From CAZFBR01 sp035353495 [NCBI: uncultured bacterium] (GTDB taxonomy: Bacteria > DAOPZR01): DNA of 19,122 nucleotides. The notes below the pieces were generated by a model. It made no database searches and was not told the DNA's origin. It was given only the letters and a program-made list of their open reading frames with translations. Position 1 is the stretch's first letter; every line of letters begins with the position of its first letter. The position numbers and the translations under genes are program-made. Shown here piece after piece: positions 6,489 through 13,047 of this stretch. Where the stretch lies: positions 1 to 19,122 of the forward strand of contig CAZFBR010000045.1 of assembly GCA_964517215.1 (NCBI GenBank), read 5' to 3'.

Positions 6489-7826
6489 TTACGGGGCATC
6501 GGCTCCATATATCCTGTATACTCGTTCCACCAATTTGTATTCTCGCATAGTTGTATCATCCGGTTTGAACCACAGCTCAAAACGTACAGGATAAGCATAT
6601 TGCCGACCTCCTTCATCGATACACACTTCTGATTGATAATAAAACAACTGTTGCGGATCAGATGACCATCCGGTGATTTCCTGCCCCCGTGAAGGATGCG
6701 CGGATAATGGTACATTGTAACTTGCGCCGTATGTCTTTACATATACATGTCCTGGCGCTCCGGGATTAATAAACGCGCTCACATGATAATAACCACCCCA
6801 ACCAACCGTTGGCCAAATCTGCATCTCTGGTCGCCCCGTTCGTATGGCACGCGACGGCATCAGTGCCGGGTCAAATCCCCTGTTGTGAGCCATATACGAT
6901 CGTTGCAGAGCAACAAGTTCAGCACGAACAGCATCAACCTCCGTCTGGGTATACATCCGCGCAGGATTCGGTCCCTGCTCATAAATACTAATATAATAAC
7001 CAGTTGCCGCCAGAACGAACATCGAATTATAGCTATTGCCCCATTGATACGCTGGCGTTTGGTAAATGCCATCCACACGTGCATCAGCCATCGTCATGTT
7101 GTCGCTCTTATATCTTATATCACCTTCCTCGTTTGGCAACTCATTCGCAGCGATAGAAATGCTGGCACTTAATCTGACATGTGGAACGGGAAATCTAACC
7201 AGCAAATCTGAATCGAATGCATAGCACAAATCCGAATTACTGTAATAGCGCCGTTGCGCCAACCACTGTGTATCGATTTTTTTCAGGCACCAGCGGGGGC
7301 TCGTCGCCAAATGTCGAAGCAGAATATCCCTGTCACCTTCGGCAAACTCAGGGAATGGTCGGACATGAATCGCGGTCGTCTCTGGTCGATCCGGAATCGC
7401 ATTCGCTGCAATAGACGGCGTACAATCCGCGTCCATCTGCCAATGCCAGTTCGAATGTTTCGGCACTTTTTCGCCAATGCTACTGTCGCTCAATCTGCCA
7501 TAATAATGTCCATATTCCCCTTCATCAATGACAATATATATCCACACGGCAACAGATACTACGGCCATCAGCACCAATATCACCAATAAAGACAACGCGC
7601 GTTTCTGCCGACGAATCAGCCGCTTGACGGCAATAAGTATCGTCATACTATACGCGGCTATTGCGAGGATAACCCCGTACAGCGATTGACCAAGTGTGCC
7701 CATGACATACATCAATATCAAATAATGCATTATGACAGAGCATATCGTTGCCGCGATAACAACCGCCACCGGCCACCATCGGCGAATCATGCTCAAATAG
7801 ACGTCAGGGGTTATCCATTTATCCAT
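6489..7826 (-). CDS. Membrane protein of unknown function
   Basis: A 445-aa protein I do not recognise. The N-terminal third has three hydrophobic segments (about residues 18-40, 44-66 and 80-97, the last rich in Leu/Val). A long, probably extracytoplasmic, soluble part follows with many aromatic residues. In the C-terminal half, a compact beta-rich region reads HVYVKTYGASYNVPLS, then SEVCIDEGGRQYAYPVRFEL (about residues 350-425). ATG 7826 has AAAGGGGAG about 8 bases upstream. Codon use is clearly more AT-rich than in the thi, tsa and rsmD genes, consistent with acquired DNA. Its stop lies 22 bases before the -35 of the duplicated riboswitch cassette, so that cassette was placed between this gene and the ankyrin gene. 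Confidence 0.75.
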   Translation of the reverse strand: MDKWITPDVYLSMIRRWWPVAVVIAATICSVIMHYLILMYVMGTLGQSLYGVILAIAAYSMTILIAVKRLIRRQKRALSLLVILVLMAVVSVAVWIYIVIDEGEYGHYYGRLSDSSIGEKVPKHSNWHWQMDADCTPSIAANAIPDRPETTAIHVRPFPEFAEGDRDILLRHLATSPRWCLKKIDTQWLAQRRYYSNSDLCYAFDSDLLVRFPVPHVRLSASISIAANELPNEEGDIRYKSDNMTMADARVDGIYQTPAYQWGNSYNSMFVLAATGYYISIYEQGPNPARMYTQTEVDAVRAELVALQRSYMAHNRGFDPALMPSRAIRTGRPEMQIWPTVGWGGYYHVSAFINPGAPGHVYVKTYGASYNVPLSAHPSRGQEITGWSSDPQQLFYYQSEVCIDEGGRQYAYPVRFELWFKPDDTTMREYKLVERVYRIYGADAP

Positions 7827-8212
7827 GAGCGCGCTCCCCTTTCGTACCTCTCATGCCATTGCCGGGCATCCACACGCAATACTGTCGTAAGGATACCGGC
7901 AGCGTTGCCACTTGAACCCCATCCCCCTGCCGCATCGCCAGTCCGCATGAGTGAGCACCGCGGCCCGCGCCTCGCTGCATGCCAATGCCACGGTGAGCAC
8001 CGCCGGGAGCATCCCCCGTCGCCGACGCAGCGCACGACAATCGATACATCGCCGATTTCCAAACAGCACACACCGTCGGGCTGCGCCCCTCCGCCGTCTC
8101 CGACCAACGTGCATGTATCCCGCGCGCATCGATACGCTTGATCGCTGTTATTCGCGGCATAGATACAACCATTATACCACCGTTTGCATTGTTTTGCACT
8201 ATTCGTCGTCAT
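7811..8212 (-). CDS. Hypothetical Cys-rich ORF, reading frame uncertain
   Basis: From ATG 8212 (AGGAACG about 7 bases upstream) a frame of 133 codons runs to a TAA at 7811, overlapping the next gene by 16 bases. Its middle (LVGDGGGAQPDGVC, CLEIGDVSIVVRCVGDGG) has the G-rich first codon positions of real coding sequence. In the centre a different frame looks better: from about 8012 it reads MLPAVLTVALACSEARAA, a plausible signal peptide, ending at 7851. A third frame (8160-7819) is also open. This could be one gene broken by two frameshifts, two small genes, or debris. No family is recognised. An extended -10 promoter motif lies inside its first codons. Confidence 0.35.
   Translation of the reverse strand: MTTNSAKQCKRWYNGCIYAANNSDQAYRCARDTCTLVGDGGGAQPDGVCCLEIGDVSIVVRCVGDGGCSRRCSPWHWHAARRGPRCSLMRTGDAAGGWGSSGNAAGILTTVLRVDARQWHERYERGARSWING
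8171..8199 (-). promoter_or_regulatory. Extended -10 promoter upstream of the membrane-protein gene
   Basis: On the minus strand GTGCAA (8199-8194), a 17-base spacer, then TGG-TATAAT with a perfect -10 at 8176-8171. The TG motif compensates for a poor -35. Transcription would start near 8164 and lead into the membrane-protein gene at 7826, with an ATG at 8160 only a few bases inside the transcript. Confidence 0.45.
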
Positions 8213-8343
8213 TGTATCGTTCCTGGTACTGCAACGGGTGCGTATGGGAAGAGCCGCACCGCCGTTTGTCGTCCCGGGACGCGCCGTGCGACCGCGCAAT
8301 TCACCGCAGTCGCAGGACGCGTGGCGCAGCAGTTGCAGTTCCA

Positions 8344-8488
8344 GCCGCGTCCTCCTGACCAAGGTGCGCCCCGCCGGCATCGAGGCCGAGTGCCAGAGCC
8401 GGGTCGTCGTTGCTGATAAACAGCACGCCGTACGCACGGCAGAGCGCGTGCAGCGCGGCGCCGTACACCGGCAGTTCCGCGCGCGGCA
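8344..8488 (-). pseudogene. thiE gene fragment (diverged copy)
   Basis: 145 bases align without gaps to thiE 2458-2602, with 21 mismatches by my hand alignment. The translated piece reads PRAELPVYGAALHALCRAYG and on to HLGQEDAA, so it spans the thiE core around the NDD and GVHLGQED motifs. It has no start, stop or partner sequence of its own and cannot encode a ThiE barrel. Many changes alter amino acids, as expected for a decaying fragment. Confidence 0.9.
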
Positions 8489-8494
8489 TCTTAG

Positions 8495-8570
8495 TCGAAC
8501 TTCGTCCATAGCACCGCCCGCTGCAAGCATTGCCATGAGCGGCGTTTCTCCACGACGGTTTGACACGTCG
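8495..8570 (-). pseudogene. Ankyrin-gene fragment
   Basis: 76 bases match 4949-5024 in the ankyrin gene with 4 mismatches, in the same orientation. It encodes SNRRGETPLMAMLAAGG-type repeat sequence. It stands six bases upstream of the thiE fragment, but in a different reading frame from it, so the two do not form a fusion protein. Confidence 0.92.
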
Positions 8571-8745
8571 GACGATATGACGATTGACGCGCAGATCGAT
8601 TCCGATTGGTCGAGAATGACGAGCCCGGCATAGCGCGCCCGCGCTCTTCCCCGCCCGGCCAGCCCGCAGGCGCGGCGTTTGCCGGCGACACGCCAGCAGC
8701 GGATATTGTTGCCGCAGAGCAGGCCTGCCCTCCCGGGATGTCTCG
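8571..8745. other. Unexplained GC-rich stretch next to the gene debris
   Basis: Together with the two fragments and 8213-8343 this makes about 530 bases without a recognisable intact gene. The minus strand has short imperfect palindromes around GCTGGC/GCCGGC and GCCTGCGGGC, loosely like REP-type intergenic repeats, but no second copy is visible in this window. A peptide frame open through it joins the ankyrin fragment; I cannot name a source gene. Confidence 0.3.
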
Positions 8746-9786
8746 TCAGCCAAACGTCAACCGCATGCGGTCCTTTTCGTCAACCGCGCCTTCAGCCATT
8801 GCCCGCACGGCCGCCCCGGCATTGACCAATTGCAGACGCAGTTCGGGTTGGCGCTGCAGGAATACGCGGAATACCTCGTCGGCAAAACCCTGCCCAAGCG
8901 AGTGCACCCCGGAGAAATCGAGGGTCACGGTGCGGAACCGGTCGAGCCCGGTCACCAGGCGGCGCGCCTCGGACCGCGAAACAAAATCCTTCTGATACAG
9001 GCGTACGCGCACTTCGCTGCGGGCGAACTCATAATTGAATTCTTCCGGGGCGAATTGGTGGAAGAGCTGCTGCAGCGAGCGTCGCGTCGCACAGAGCACG
9101 GTGAAGTGCACTTCGGTGCCGGTCAGCTGCGGGCGGATATCGGTGAGGGCAATATCATGCCGGCGGTTGTCGAAGACCAGCGCCAACCGATGGGAACGAA
9201 ATTCCGCCCGCTCACCGGCGCGCGCGGAGAAAAAGATGCCCTGCCCCGTATGTCGTTCCGCCCAGGTCGTTGTCTTGCCTTTCAGGATTTCGAGCGCGGC
9301 TGCCGCTTCATCCGTCAGGGTGAATTTTTCCCGCACCGAGTGGAACAGGCCGATCCCGCGGTCGCGAATAACGAACCGGCAGATGCTGTCATCGAGGCGG
9401 AACGACACCGTGCAGCGGTCGCCGCGGGAATGGTCGATGGCGTTATTGAGCAGTTCCGTGAAAGCAAACCTGACGCTTTCATAGGCGGCGGCAGTCAACC
9501 GTCGCGCCAGCCCGAGCGACTGGTCGAATCGCGCAAAAACGCTGTCCTCCTCCAGGCCAGCAAGGGTGAACGTCCGGTTTACGCTGATCACCGATGAATC
9601 GTTGCCCGGCAGCACATACCGGGCTGATCGCGTCGAACCGCTGCGGACCACCTGCCCGGCCAGAACCATCCCGGCCAGATGCTTGTGCAGCGCCTGCCGC
9701 GTCACACCAAACGCTGCCGCAAGTTGCGCACCTGATTGCGGTCCCTTGCGCATCAGGAGATGCATGATCTTTTCCCGGGTAACCAT
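8746..9786 (-). CDS. Winged-helix / GHKL ATPase / DUF4325 (STAS-like) regulator
   Basis: A 346-aa protein with three modules. Residues 1-60 form a winged helix (GPQSGAQLAAAFGVTRQALHKH). Residues about 95-190 are a GHKL (histidine-kinase-type) ATP-binding domain with the N box FTELLNNAIDH (109-119), G1 box DRGIGLF (142-148) and G2 TGQGIFF (180-186). The C-terminal part (about 255-330; VRVRLYQKDFVSRSEARRL, LDFSGVHSLGQGFADE) matches the DUF4325 pattern. No phospho-acceptor His domain is seen, so it is not a classical sensor kinase; anti-sigma-like or ATP-dependent DNA-binding regulation is more likely. ATG 9786 lies about at the predicted transcript start, so the mRNA may be leaderless; ATG 9765 with GGGAAAAG upstream is an alternative start. 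Its targets are unknown, and it is the only regulator in the accessory region. Confidence 0.85.
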   Translation of the reverse strand: MVTREKIMHLLMRKGPQSGAQLAAAFGVTRQALHKHLAGMVLAGQVVRSGSTRSARYVLPGNDSSVISVNRTFTLAGLEEDSVFARFDQSLGLARRLTAAAYESVRFAFTELLNNAIDHSRGDRCTVSFRLDDSICRFVIRDRGIGLFHSVREKFTLTDEAAAALEILKGKTTTWAERHTGQGIFFSARAGERAEFRSHRLALVFDNRRHDIALTDIRPQLTGTEVHFTVLCATRRSLQQLFHQFAPEEFNYEFARSEVRVRLYQKDFVSRSEARRLVTGLDRFRTVTLDFSGVHSLGQGFADEVFRVFLQRQPELRLQLVNAGAAVRAMAEGAVDEKDRMRLTFG

Positions 9787-9792
9787 ACCGGC

Positions 9793-9821
9793 ATTCTATC
9801 ACAACGTCAACCGAACGTCAA
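9793..9821 (-). promoter_or_regulatory. Promoter with direct repeat before the winged-helix/ATPase gene
   Basis: TTGACG (9821-9816), 17 bases, TAGAAT (9798-9793). The nonamer GTTGACGTT occurs twice, 11 bases apart, covering the -35 and the spacer. This is a plausible operator for autorepression by the winged-helix protein. The stop codon of the zinc-ribbon gene (9818) lies inside the -35. Confidence 0.65.
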
Positions 9822-10090
9822 CTTTTGTATGTTCGTTTTGTCAACCTGTCGGCCGGCAATGATCGCGTCAGCGGAATGGCCTGGCACTCCATTGATTCAA
9901 TTCTGGTCTCTGCGCAGTTGCCACATACCGGGCAACTCTTGCCGCTATATGTCTCATCTGTCGATATTTGATATGGCTCAGGAAAGACGGTGCCTTCTTC
10001 TGCACAAATGATCAGAATGTTACCACAAGATTTGCATGTCGAAAATATCAGCGATGATCCTTGATCGCAGACCGGGCAAACGCACTTCAA
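9818..10090 (-). CDS. Small zinc-ribbon protein
   Basis: About 90 aa. CPVC (5-8) and CKSCG (19-23) form one probable zinc ribbon and KSCPVCGNC (about 51-59) forms part of a second. The C-terminus is basic. It may bind zinc structurally and act in nucleic-acid or protein contacts; no named family is recognised. The only in-frame start is TTG 10090, with no clear RBS, so the N-terminus could be wrong or the gene decaying. It sits between an ISL3 transposase remnant and the winged-helix/ATPase gene, and its stop overlaps the promoter of that gene. Confidence 0.5.
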   Translation of the reverse strand: MKCVCPVCDQGSSLIFSTCKSCGNILIICAEEGTVFPEPYQISTDETYSGKSCPVCGNCAETRIESMECQAIPLTRSLPADRLTKRTYKS

Positions 10091-10127
10091 CTGTCAAACC
10101 GGATCATTTATCGGCTCCTCACAAGAA

Positions 10128-10330
10128 TCAGCGGGTGATTGGAGGCAATGTCGGATCTCCCATCACATGCATCAGCGCGAGTCCGTAGTTCTCTGACGTG
10201 CGAAATCCATAGACCCGCTGGCTGAGCACCTTCGCTTTACGATTCAATCCTTCAGTCACCGCGTTGGTAATCCATGGCAGCAGTTTAGCCTGGCGTTGGC
10301 TGCAGCGACTGGTTCGGCTCTTTCTTCATT
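10128..10330 (-). pseudogene. ISL3-family transposase remnant (C-terminus)
   Basis: The minus frame reads LLPWITNAVTEGLNRKAK, then VLSQRVYGFRTSENYGLALM and stops with TGA at 10130-10128. The N-A-x-x-E-G-L-N-x-K block followed by a YGFR-x-x-x-NY block is the characteristic C-terminal end of ISL3-type (DDE_Tnp_ISL3) transposases. An in-frame stop (TGA shared with the end of the next upstream gene) cuts the frame near 10330, and the catalytic Asp residues are absent. No terminal inverted repeats are visible. Confidence 0.85.
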
Positions 10331-10535
10331 TATTCGAATGGAATGATGTTGGGTCTGGATCCTGCCAGCCAGGTCGCAGACCAGCGGCGAATTCTTTTCG
10401 CACCATTGTTAGTGAAGGTTCCCAGCCTGCTTCTGCTTCGATCTCACCGATGCAGCCCCAGCAATCGCCGCCACAATCACCTGAGAGCTTATCATTCGGG
10501 TCGTTCAGCGTGCGGCTGCAAATCGAACATTTCAT
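10326..10535 (-). CDS. Small conserved Cys-rich protein
   Basis: 69 aa. It begins MKCSICSRTLND and continues with DCGGDCWGCIGEIEAEAG, giving CxxC and CGGDCWGC clusters suited to binding one zinc ion. The middle and end (PSLTMVRKEFAAGLRPGWQD) resemble small conserved hypothetical proteins found in many bacteria; function unknown. ATG 10535 has GAGGT about 9 bases upstream. Its last codons overlap the upstream limit of the ISL3 remnant, so insertion of that element may have shaped its 3' end. Confidence 0.65.
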   Translation of the reverse strand: MKCSICSRTLNDPNDKLSGDCGGDCWGCIGEIEAEAGWEPSLTMVRKEFAAGLRPGWQDPDPTSFHSNK

Positions 10536-10653
10536 GAGAGATACCTCGGCTTCGATTTTGGCTGATTCGATTTCTGCCTAACGAGTAGCGCTCTGCTCGC
10601 CGCCGTCAGCGCCAGCAGCGGCGCGAAGTCATGCCGGTTGGTTGGCGCATCAA

Positions 10654-11001
10654 TCAGATGTGCAGATTCAGCAAAATGATCCGGAATTTCGCGAGCGTTT
10701 CTGGAGATATCGTCCCGAGTTTCTTACGGATCAGCCGCTTGTCTAAGGTGACAATTTTGCCTAACCGTACCATTGAGCGTTTGGGTAAACCCGCAGCAAG
10801 TTGCTCGGTGGCCGAAAGAACGCAATCACTGGCGAGGTAACGTGTTGGAAGTTTGGATGTTATTGCGGCGACAATTATATCTGTTGATCGTTTGTTGAAC
10901 CAGGTCTGGGAAATGACAACGACCGGTCGCTGTTTTATGCCGGTTAAATCAGTGAAAGGGAAATTAATGAGGACTACATCACCCGGACTATAGTGAATCA
11001 T
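10654..11001 (-). CDS. PemK/MazF-family toxin (endoribonuclease)
   Basis: 115 aa. The N-terminus YSPGDVVLINFPFTDLTGIKQRPVVVIS (written here as GDVVLINFPFTD plus KQRPVVVIS) is the hallmark of PemK/MazF toxins: GDVV, FPFTD and the RPVVV strand with the catalytic-loop Arg. Downstream DIIVAAITSKL and the SMVRLGKIVTLDK segment also fit the fold. Known family role: sequence-specific mRNA cleavage when the antitoxin is lost. ATG 11001 overlaps the end of the antitoxin gene by 14 bases, the usual coupling in such modules; the longer ORF to 11070 has no RBS and adds non-family residues. The module is intact and lies in the accessory region, where it may stabilise acquired DNA. Confidence 0.92.
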   Translation of the reverse strand: MIHYSPGDVVLINFPFTDLTGIKQRPVVVISQTWFNKRSTDIIVAAITSKLPTRYLASDCVLSATEQLAAGLPKRSMVRLGKIVTLDKRLIRKKLGTISPETLAKFRIILLNLHI

Positions 11002-11191
11002 ATACTGAATCGGCGGAATTATTCCAGAAGGCAAATGCAGGTTCTGCCGCGCGCAGCGCGGCAAAATCATCCGGAGTTAACTTAAGAAGCCGGGGAAGTT
11101 TGACCAAAAGTTTGCGCTGCTGTGCCGGGCTAAATTGGCGGATAGCCCGCTCAACTTGCGCCAACGGGGTTTTCATTGTACTTTTCTTCAT
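10988..11191 (-). CDS. Antitoxin of the PemK/MazF pair
   Basis: 67 aa. A helical N-terminal part (QVERAIRQFSPAQQRKLLV) is followed by LTPDDFAALRAAE and ends FWNNSADSVYDSL. An acidic tail with W-N-x-x-x-D-x-V-Y-D is typical of antitoxins found next to PemK toxins, where the tail wraps around the toxin. It is not the AbrB-fold MazE type by sequence pattern, so its DNA-binding part is unclear. ATG 11191 is chosen for GAGGTGA about 6 bases upstream. Its 3' end overlaps the toxin start by 14 bases. Confidence 0.8.
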   Translation of the reverse strand: MKKSTMKTPLAQVERAIRQFSPAQQRKLLVKLPRLLKLTPDDFAALRAAEPAFAFWNNSADSVYDSL

Positions 11192-11211
11192 TAGGTTCAC
11201 CTCACATCCCA

Positions 11212-11239
11212 ATTATACCACAAATCACGTTGAACGCAA
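11212..11239 (-). promoter_or_regulatory. Promoter of the toxin-antitoxin operon
   Basis: TTGCGT (11239-11234), 16-base spacer, then TGG-TATAAT with a perfect -10 at 11217-11212. The start would lie near 11205, about 14 bases before ATG 11191, leaving room for the GAGGTGA RBS. Confidence 0.65.
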
Positions 11240-11292
11240 CTTGTCACGATCTGATTCTATCTCATCAATTCGGCAAACATTCGGCATAACGA

Positions 11293-12126
11293 TTAGCGCG
11301 CAGCGGGCGCTGTTGTTGTCTGCGCCCGCCATCGCGCGAAGCTAGCCGCCGTGGTTTCTGATTTCATTGGTTCTGTACCCGGTTGCGCAGGAATCTCAAG
11401 CTTGCGACTGACCTCTTCAATCCAATATTTTACCTGTCCTGGGGAGACCACTGTACGAGCCAAACCTATTTTTGTATTCTGTGCGACAATATTCGTATAG
11501 GGTGTGTCACAGATACGCTCTAAGTTGGAGCGGAAAAACACAATGTAGCTCATCGTATCAACCGCCCGATTGATACGCGACATATTTACGTTATACTCTG
11601 GTAATTGCTGGACTGCGCCACCAAGTAACTCCAACGAAGATACACCTGACCGCAGTTCCTCTGGCAGTTCCTCTGGCATCGCGGGCAATCGCTCTATATC
11701 AGTTCGACGAAAGCGTATCGGGCTTGTCAACGTCTGCAGCTCAGAAAGTTCAAGAAACTCATATGTACCCAAACCCCTGTTGTCCTCACTGGTTCGCGGA
11801 TGTACAACTCGTAATGTGAGCCCGTTAAAATTATCTTGAAATATATTGTCGACTATTGTTGGCAAATCAAGTGTCACGGCGCCACTGCTGTCAGTCAGTG
11901 CCACAATAGCCTTTGTCTTATATACGCCACCATCCAGTTCCACAAAGCTGTAATTTGCTAAAACCAATACATCTTGTACAGGATGATTATTTACATCATC
12001 GGTCACGATAACAGTAATAGGTGGGACATTTGTTTTCGTTCCCACAACCATAATGTACACAAGCCCCGATATCACTCCAAGAATGAGAATAATTGATACT
12101 GTTGCTATCCAACACCCCTTCTTCAT
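11293..12126 (-). CDS. Membrane-anchored protein of unknown function
   Basis: 277 aa. One N-terminal transmembrane segment (about residues 7-29, IATVSIILILGVISG then LVYIMVV), followed by a soluble domain that starts PPITVIVTDDVNNHPVQDVLVLANY, a beta-sandwich-like opening of the type seen in carboxypeptidase-regulatory or Ig-like domains that remodel with 'bulk' loops (given here only as a pattern: TVIVTDD and PVQDVLVLA). A central Leu/Glu-rich stretch and a C-terminal WIEEVSRKLEIPAQPG region follow. The chain ends in a low-complexity Thr/Ala tail. ATG 12126 has only a weak RBS (TTGAGAT). Codon use is AT-rich like the membrane-protein gene at 6489-7826. No family name can be given. Confidence 0.65.
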   Translation of the reverse strand: MKKGCWIATVSIILILGVISGLVYIMVVGTKTNVPPITVIVTDDVNNHPVQDVLVLANYSFVELDGGVYKTKAIVALTDSSGAVTLDLPTIVDNIFQDNFNGLTLRVVHPRTSEDNRGLGTYEFLELSELQTLTSPIRFRRTDIERLPAMPEELPEELRSGVSSLELLGGAVQQLPEYNVNMSRINRAVDTMSYIVFFRSNLERICDTPYTNIVAQNTKIGLARTVVSPGQVKYWIEEVSRKLEIPAQPGTEPMKSETTAASFARWRAQTTTAPAAR

Positions 12127-12169
12127 ATCTCAACCATGGTGGAGCATCACTCCTGTCCAAATTAGCAAC

Positions 12170-12198
12170 TTGAAATAGCCTGATTAACTCCCTATAAT
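12170..12198 (+). promoter_or_regulatory. Plus-strand promoter of the transposase/recombinase remnants
   Basis: TTGAAA (12170-12175), 17 bases, TATAAT (12193-12198): five of six and six of six consensus bases. It points at the IS4 and recombinase fragments and then into the 3' end of rimI in antisense. Confidence 0.6.
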
Positions 12199-12256
12199 GG
12201 TTTCACCAGTATCCAAAACCACGCCGACGACGTCGGTAAACAGGGAAAACCAAGCT

Positions 12257-12337
12257 ATGATTAATAATCATACTTTGTTCGGGCAAATACTACAACTGAT
12301 TCCGAGATATGAATTCGACAAACAGGTTGACCGTTGA
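12257..12337 (+). pseudogene. IS4-family transposase remnant (N-terminus)
   Basis: A 26-codon frame reads MINNHTLFGQILQLIPRYEF and ends DKQVDR-stop. The F-x-Q-x-L-x-x-x-P-R-x-x-F opening is the start of IS4-type transposases with a DUF4372 N-terminal domain. The rest of the gene is missing. Only a few bases later a second mobile-element gene begins, so the IS was cut at or near codon 26. Confidence 0.75.
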
Positions 12338-12356
12338 TTAAAGAGGGTGAGTACCT

Positions 12357-12572
12357 ATGGGACGAGCGCTTTCGCCTGATAAACGGACGGCGGCAGGCAA
12401 TTTCCTCGTCTGTAAGCGCTCGGTGGCCAGTGAAAAAGTGAAATTCTACCTGTATTGGATTGACCTGTTTCTCCGGCAGGCCCGTGCCCCGGCCGCCGGC
12501 AGCGATAACCCGGAAGCCCTCAACAATTTTCCCGCAGGCGGACTTCGCCGGTTTCTGCCAATGCTTTCTTCA
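12357..12572 (+). pseudogene. Tyrosine recombinase/integrase remnant (N-terminal domain)
   Basis: ATG 12357 has GAGGGTGA about 7 bases upstream. The first 72 codons read like the N-terminal SAM-like DNA-binding domain of XerC/integron-type recombinases: SEKVKFYLYWIDLFLRQA, followed by NPEALNNF. After about 12572 the frame runs antisense over rimI and is no longer credible, so the catalytic R-H-R-Y part is gone. Truncated; activity not expected. The assignment rests on pattern only. Confidence 0.55.
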
Positions 12573-13046
12573 TCATGCGCGGAGGCGGCCGGGGGCGGGC
12601 GGGTTGAGGTCGAGCGCCATCACCACCGCGTCCTCGCGGTTGTCCTGGTAGTATTTCTTGCGCAGGCCGAGCGTGCGGAAGCCGAGCGTGCGATACAGTT
12701 CCTGCGCGGGCAGATTCGACTGCCGCACTTCGAGGGTGATCACGCCCACCCCCTTCGCCTTCATGTCGGCGATGCCGAACCGCATCAGCTCCGCGGCCAC
12801 GCCCGTGCGGCGATGGTCGGGATGGGTCGCCACGGTCGAGATGTGCGCCTCATTCTGGATCACCCAGTAATCGACATAGCCGATGATCATCGCGCCGTCG
12901 CACAGCACATGGCAATGGGCGAAGGGATTGATTTCGAGGTCGCGCAGGAACCCGTCGCGCGGCCAGGGCGAGGTGAAGACCGCATTCTCGATGGCGAGCA
13001 CCGCGTCAAGGTCGGCCACGGTCATCAGCCGCAGCGTCCGGGTCAT
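12573..13046 (-). CDS. rimI: Ribosomal-protein-alanine N-acetyltransferase RimI
   Basis: 157 aa, a single GNAT domain that in the family acetylates the N-terminal Ala of ribosomal protein bS18. Landmarks: the N-terminal MTVADLDAVLAIENAVF with SPWPRDGF, the acetyl-CoA pyrophosphate loop HRRTGVAAELM (about 78-88), ITLEVRQSNLPAQELYRTLGF, and KYYQDNREDAVVMAL at the end: all standard for RimI. ATG 13046 follows the tsaB stop after one base and has GGAGCG upstream. It is the last gene of the rsmD-to-rimI run; tsaE-tsaB-rimI is a common order. Its C-terminus adjoins the mobile-element remnants, which mark the border of the accessory region. Confidence 0.92.
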   Translation of the reverse strand: MTRTLRLMTVADLDAVLAIENAVFTSPWPRDGFLRDLEINPFAHCHVLCDGAMIIGYVDYWVIQNEAHISTVATHPDHRRTGVAAELMRFGIADMKAKGVGVITLEVRQSNLPAQELYRTLGFRTLGLRKKYYQDNREDAVVMALDLNPPAPGRLRA

Positions 13047-13047
13047 G

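Noticed and set aside
8571-8745. REP-type intergenic repeat
   Set aside because: Palindromes are weak and no second copy exists in this window; cannot be supported without the rest of the genome.
8301-8753. 150-codon minus frame containing the thiE fragment as a real protein
   Set aside because: Only about 50 codons resemble ThiE; the ankyrin fragment is read in a wrong frame, and no RBS is seen.
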